Shown here in pieces: positions 62,178-64,000 of a stretch of 64,000 bases of DNA (the stretch's first letter is position 1; each line of letters begins with the position of its first letter). The stretch spans positions 1 to 64,000 of the forward strand of contig NZ_JAVLBQ010000010.1 in NCBI RefSeq assembly GCF_031581265.1, in the 5' to 3' direction. A program made the translations under genes and the position numbers. Under the pieces are notes generated by a model. It was not told the origin of the DNA. It did not search any database and was given only the letters and a program-made list of their open reading frames with translations. The stretch comes from Gracilimonas sp031581265 (GTDB lineage Bacteria; Bacteroidota; Rhodothermia; Balneolales; Balneolaceae).

Positions 62178-62460
62178 ATCAGATGATCTGGTTATAGTTT
62201 ATAATCATCGTAATAACCGCATTAATTTTCTATTTATAAAGTTGGGCTAATCTAAATTATGTAAATGTTGTAACTGAAATTACCTCAATAAATTTATAGA
62301 ATACATATATGCATTGGGGGATACTACAAGGCAATTTAAAATACCAGAATTACTTTAGTCGAAACCCAAAATCATTTTCTATAAAAAAAGGGATTAATTG
62401 TATTTCAAAGTTTAATTTCAGTTCTTTGACGAGCCTTAATAATTTCAACTATATGTCAGC
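62178..62460. promoter_or_regulatory. Divergent promoter gap
   Basis: This 283-base AT-rich gap separates the minus-strand amidohydrolase trio from the plus-strand Asp-box gene and should contain promoters for both. It has no convincing repeats, no hairpins with T-tracts and no gene. No single promoter can be picked with confidence. Confidence 0.45.
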
Positions 62461-64000
62461 ATGAAAAAATCAGCTATTATATTTCCGGTACTTACTGCCC
62501 TCTTCTTAATATTATTCTTACCCTATCATTTATCCAACGATGCATACCATGTTTCTGAGGAAGAGTTAAACACTCGCCAACAAAAGCAAGAACTTGCACA
62601 ATTTGTTCCCGGTTCAGAAGAATATGAAGCTTTTTTACATTTTATTGAGGAAAGTTCGGAAGATGAAAAAGACCCACTGTTAGCTGAAAATCCAGGTGCT
62701 TTTTGGGAAGCGTTGGCCGCTTTGAAAACTTCCAAAGATGGACGTACCTACCCTTTAAATTATAAAATTAATGCAGTTGAACTTGCTGAAAAAACAAGAT
62801 TCAAAACATCTCAGTCCCCACTCAATTGGAAATCAAGAGGACCTTATAACATAAGTGGAAGAACCCGTGCTATTTTGGTTGATAATAATGATGAAAGTGG
62901 AGATACATGGTTAATCGGGGCTGTAGGCGGGGGCATCTGGAAAACAACAGACGCCGGCTCGAACTGGGAGCCAAAAGGAGACGAACTCGAAAGCCTGTCA
63001 GTTACAACACTTGCAATGTCAAAAGATGTAATATATGCCGGTACAGGAATGGGGTATGGTCGTATACTTGATCTTACCGGAGCCGGTGTCTGGAAATCGA
63101 CGGATAGAGGTGAAACTTGGAGTCAGTTATTATCAACCGCAAATGGGGAACTTTTACAGGCTATTAACAGGATCGTTGTTGACCCCAATAATCCTGACAG
63201 AGTAGTTCTTTGCAGTAATGATTCCTACAGCTGGAATAGTCCGAAAGGGGGAGAAAGGAAATCGGGTATTTTTTTATCAGAAGACGGAGGTGAAAGCTGG
63301 ACTCAAACTTTCTTTCCTGATGAATATTTCGGCACTGAAACCGACAATAGAGTTCAACAGATTGTTGCAAATCCTGAAAACTGGGATAATTTGTTTGCTA
63401 CAGTAAATGAAGTTGGGGTCATTGAATCTAATGACGGAGGTAAAACATGGAGTACATCCTCCACTTCAATGGCTGATCCCAACAGTATTGGCAAAAATGA
63501 TAATACCTACGCCGGCATAAGTACCCGTATTGAAATGGCCATCGCTCCATCTGATCCGAACCGGTTATACGCGGCGGCAGAACGCCCATTTGGTAAAGGA
63601 CAGCTTTTCATGTCAACAAATGGAGGCAGCAGCTGGATTCAACTTGTGGAAACACATCCTGACAACAGGAACTGGTTTGGGGCCTATGGAAGATCAGGAG
63701 ATCAAGGCTATACAGCCGGTTGGTTTGATAATACGATTATTGTCGATCCATTCGACGAAAATAAAGTTTATCTGGGAGGTGTTGAGCTTTACAAAACTGA
63801 AATTAATCCTCAGACCCGAACAATGTACACTGATATCATTGCTTCCCAATATGAACCTTATTTAGGTCTTTCACGTGTTCATCCGGATCATCATTTCTTT
63901 GCAATTACAAACCTGAATGAATCGGAACAAACCTATAGAGTTTTAAATGCTAATGACGGTGGAATCGCTATTTCTGATGACAAAGGGGATACTTGGACCC
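62461..64000 (+). CDS. Large secreted Asp-box (BNR/sortilin-like) protein, 3' part missing
   Basis: The open frame starts at 62461 and runs off the window (513 codons seen, no stop). A membrane-spanning signal (KKSAIIFPVLTALFLILFL) begins it. Six Asp-box motifs of the S/T-x-D-x-G-x-x-W type appear: KTTDAGSNW, KSTDRGETW, SEDGGESW, SNDGGKTW, STNGGSSW and SDDKGDTW. They fit a beta-propeller of the sortilin/Vps10/BNR kind. IAPSDPNRLYAAAE and VDPNNPDRVVL are typical linking segments. Such proteins are usually large, secreted, and often end in a type-IX or similar sorting domain, which lies outside the window. Confidence 0.85.
   Translation, partial: MKKSAIIFPVLTALFLILFLPYHLSNDAYHVSEEELNTRQQKQELAQFVPGSEEYEAFLHFIEESSEDEKDPLLAENPGAFWEALAALKTSKDGRTYPLNYKINAVELAEKTRFKTSQSPLNWKSRGPYNISGRTRAILVDNNDESGDTWLIGAVGGGIWKTTDAGSNWEPKGDELESLSVTTLAMSKDVIYAGTGMGYGRILDLTGAGVWKSTDRGETWSQLLSTANGELLQAINRIVVDPNNPDRVVLCSNDSYSWNSPKGGERKSGIFLSEDGGESWTQTFFPDEYFGTETDNRVQQIVANPENWDNLFATVNEVGVIESNDGGKTWSTSSTSMADPNSIGKNDNTYAGISTRIEMAIAPSDPNRLYAAAERPFGKGQLFMSTNGGSSWIQLVETHPDNRNWFGAYGRSGDQGYTAGWFDNTIIVDPFDENKVYLGGVELYKTEINPQTRTMYTDIIASQYEPYLGLSRVHPDHHFFAITNLNESEQTYRVLNANDGGIAISDDKGDTWT

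Overview
The window looks like the chromosome of a moderately AT-rich, Gram-negative bacterium of the Bacteroidota/Balneolota (FCB) group, possibly a Balneolaceae relative. The grounds are gene content only: a split MetH, a fused E1 alpha/beta dehydrogenase, a fold-III arginine decarboxylase / ureohydrolase / deoxyhypusine-synthase-like polyamine operon, Omp85 and TonB proteins, a large secreted Asp-box protein, a RAYT transposase, and many palindromic intergenic repeats. No 16S gene is present, so the lineage is an inference.

Layout, 1-11.7 kb (mostly minus strand): SDR oxidoreductase; a RAYT-type IS200-like transposase between REP hairpins; queE/queD (queuosine); a redoxin lipid-envelope-side protein; an operon of a MEMO-like protein, a DUF2520 protein and an alkyltransferase-like (ATL) protein; a phosphopantetheinyl transferase; tRNA-Ser(GGA); the tightly overlapped accC-murQ-plsC-tonB cluster; and a phytoene/squalene synthase. 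11.8-16.6 kb (plus): LacI-family regulator, purC, RDD membrane protein, cupin, methyltransferase and a two-helix membrane protein. 16.7-22 kb (minus): a methionine operon, homocysteine methyltransferase half + MetH remainder + MetF, preceded by a SAM-I riboswitch and a good sigma70-type promoter. 22.3-24.7 kb: a RelE-type toxin/antitoxin cassette between direct repeats and an Omp85 protein.

25-30 kb (plus): polyamine operon followed by the fused E1 dehydrogenase. 30.3-45.1 kb (minus): ECF sigma factor with a small partner, holA, asnS, an M16 protease, pnp, rpsO, and the translation operon rimP-nusA-infB-rbfA-truB-ribF, which has a terminator hairpin directly before rimP. 45.3-50.5 kb: DUF192 lipoprotein (plus), then fbp, coaE, nadB, prfB (with a +1 programmed frameshift) and a DUF883-like protein. 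50.6-58 kb: two ABC half-exporters that look like a heterodimer with one degenerate site, flanking an RNase Z with an altered metal motif and a basic tail; an FAD oxidoreductase; an AtuA-family protein. 58.1-62.2 kb: three tandem exported amidohydrolases, two of which lack the HxH metal motif. 62.5 kb to the end: start of a large secreted Asp-box (BNR) protein running off the window.

Most of the window is core metabolism and translation. No phage, CRISPR array or obvious defence island was seen. The items most worth a second look are the prfB frameshift, the SAM-I leader, the rimP leader hairpin, the RNase Z variant, the amidohydrolase trio, the DHS-type polyamine operon, and the toxin-antitoxin cassette between direct repeats.
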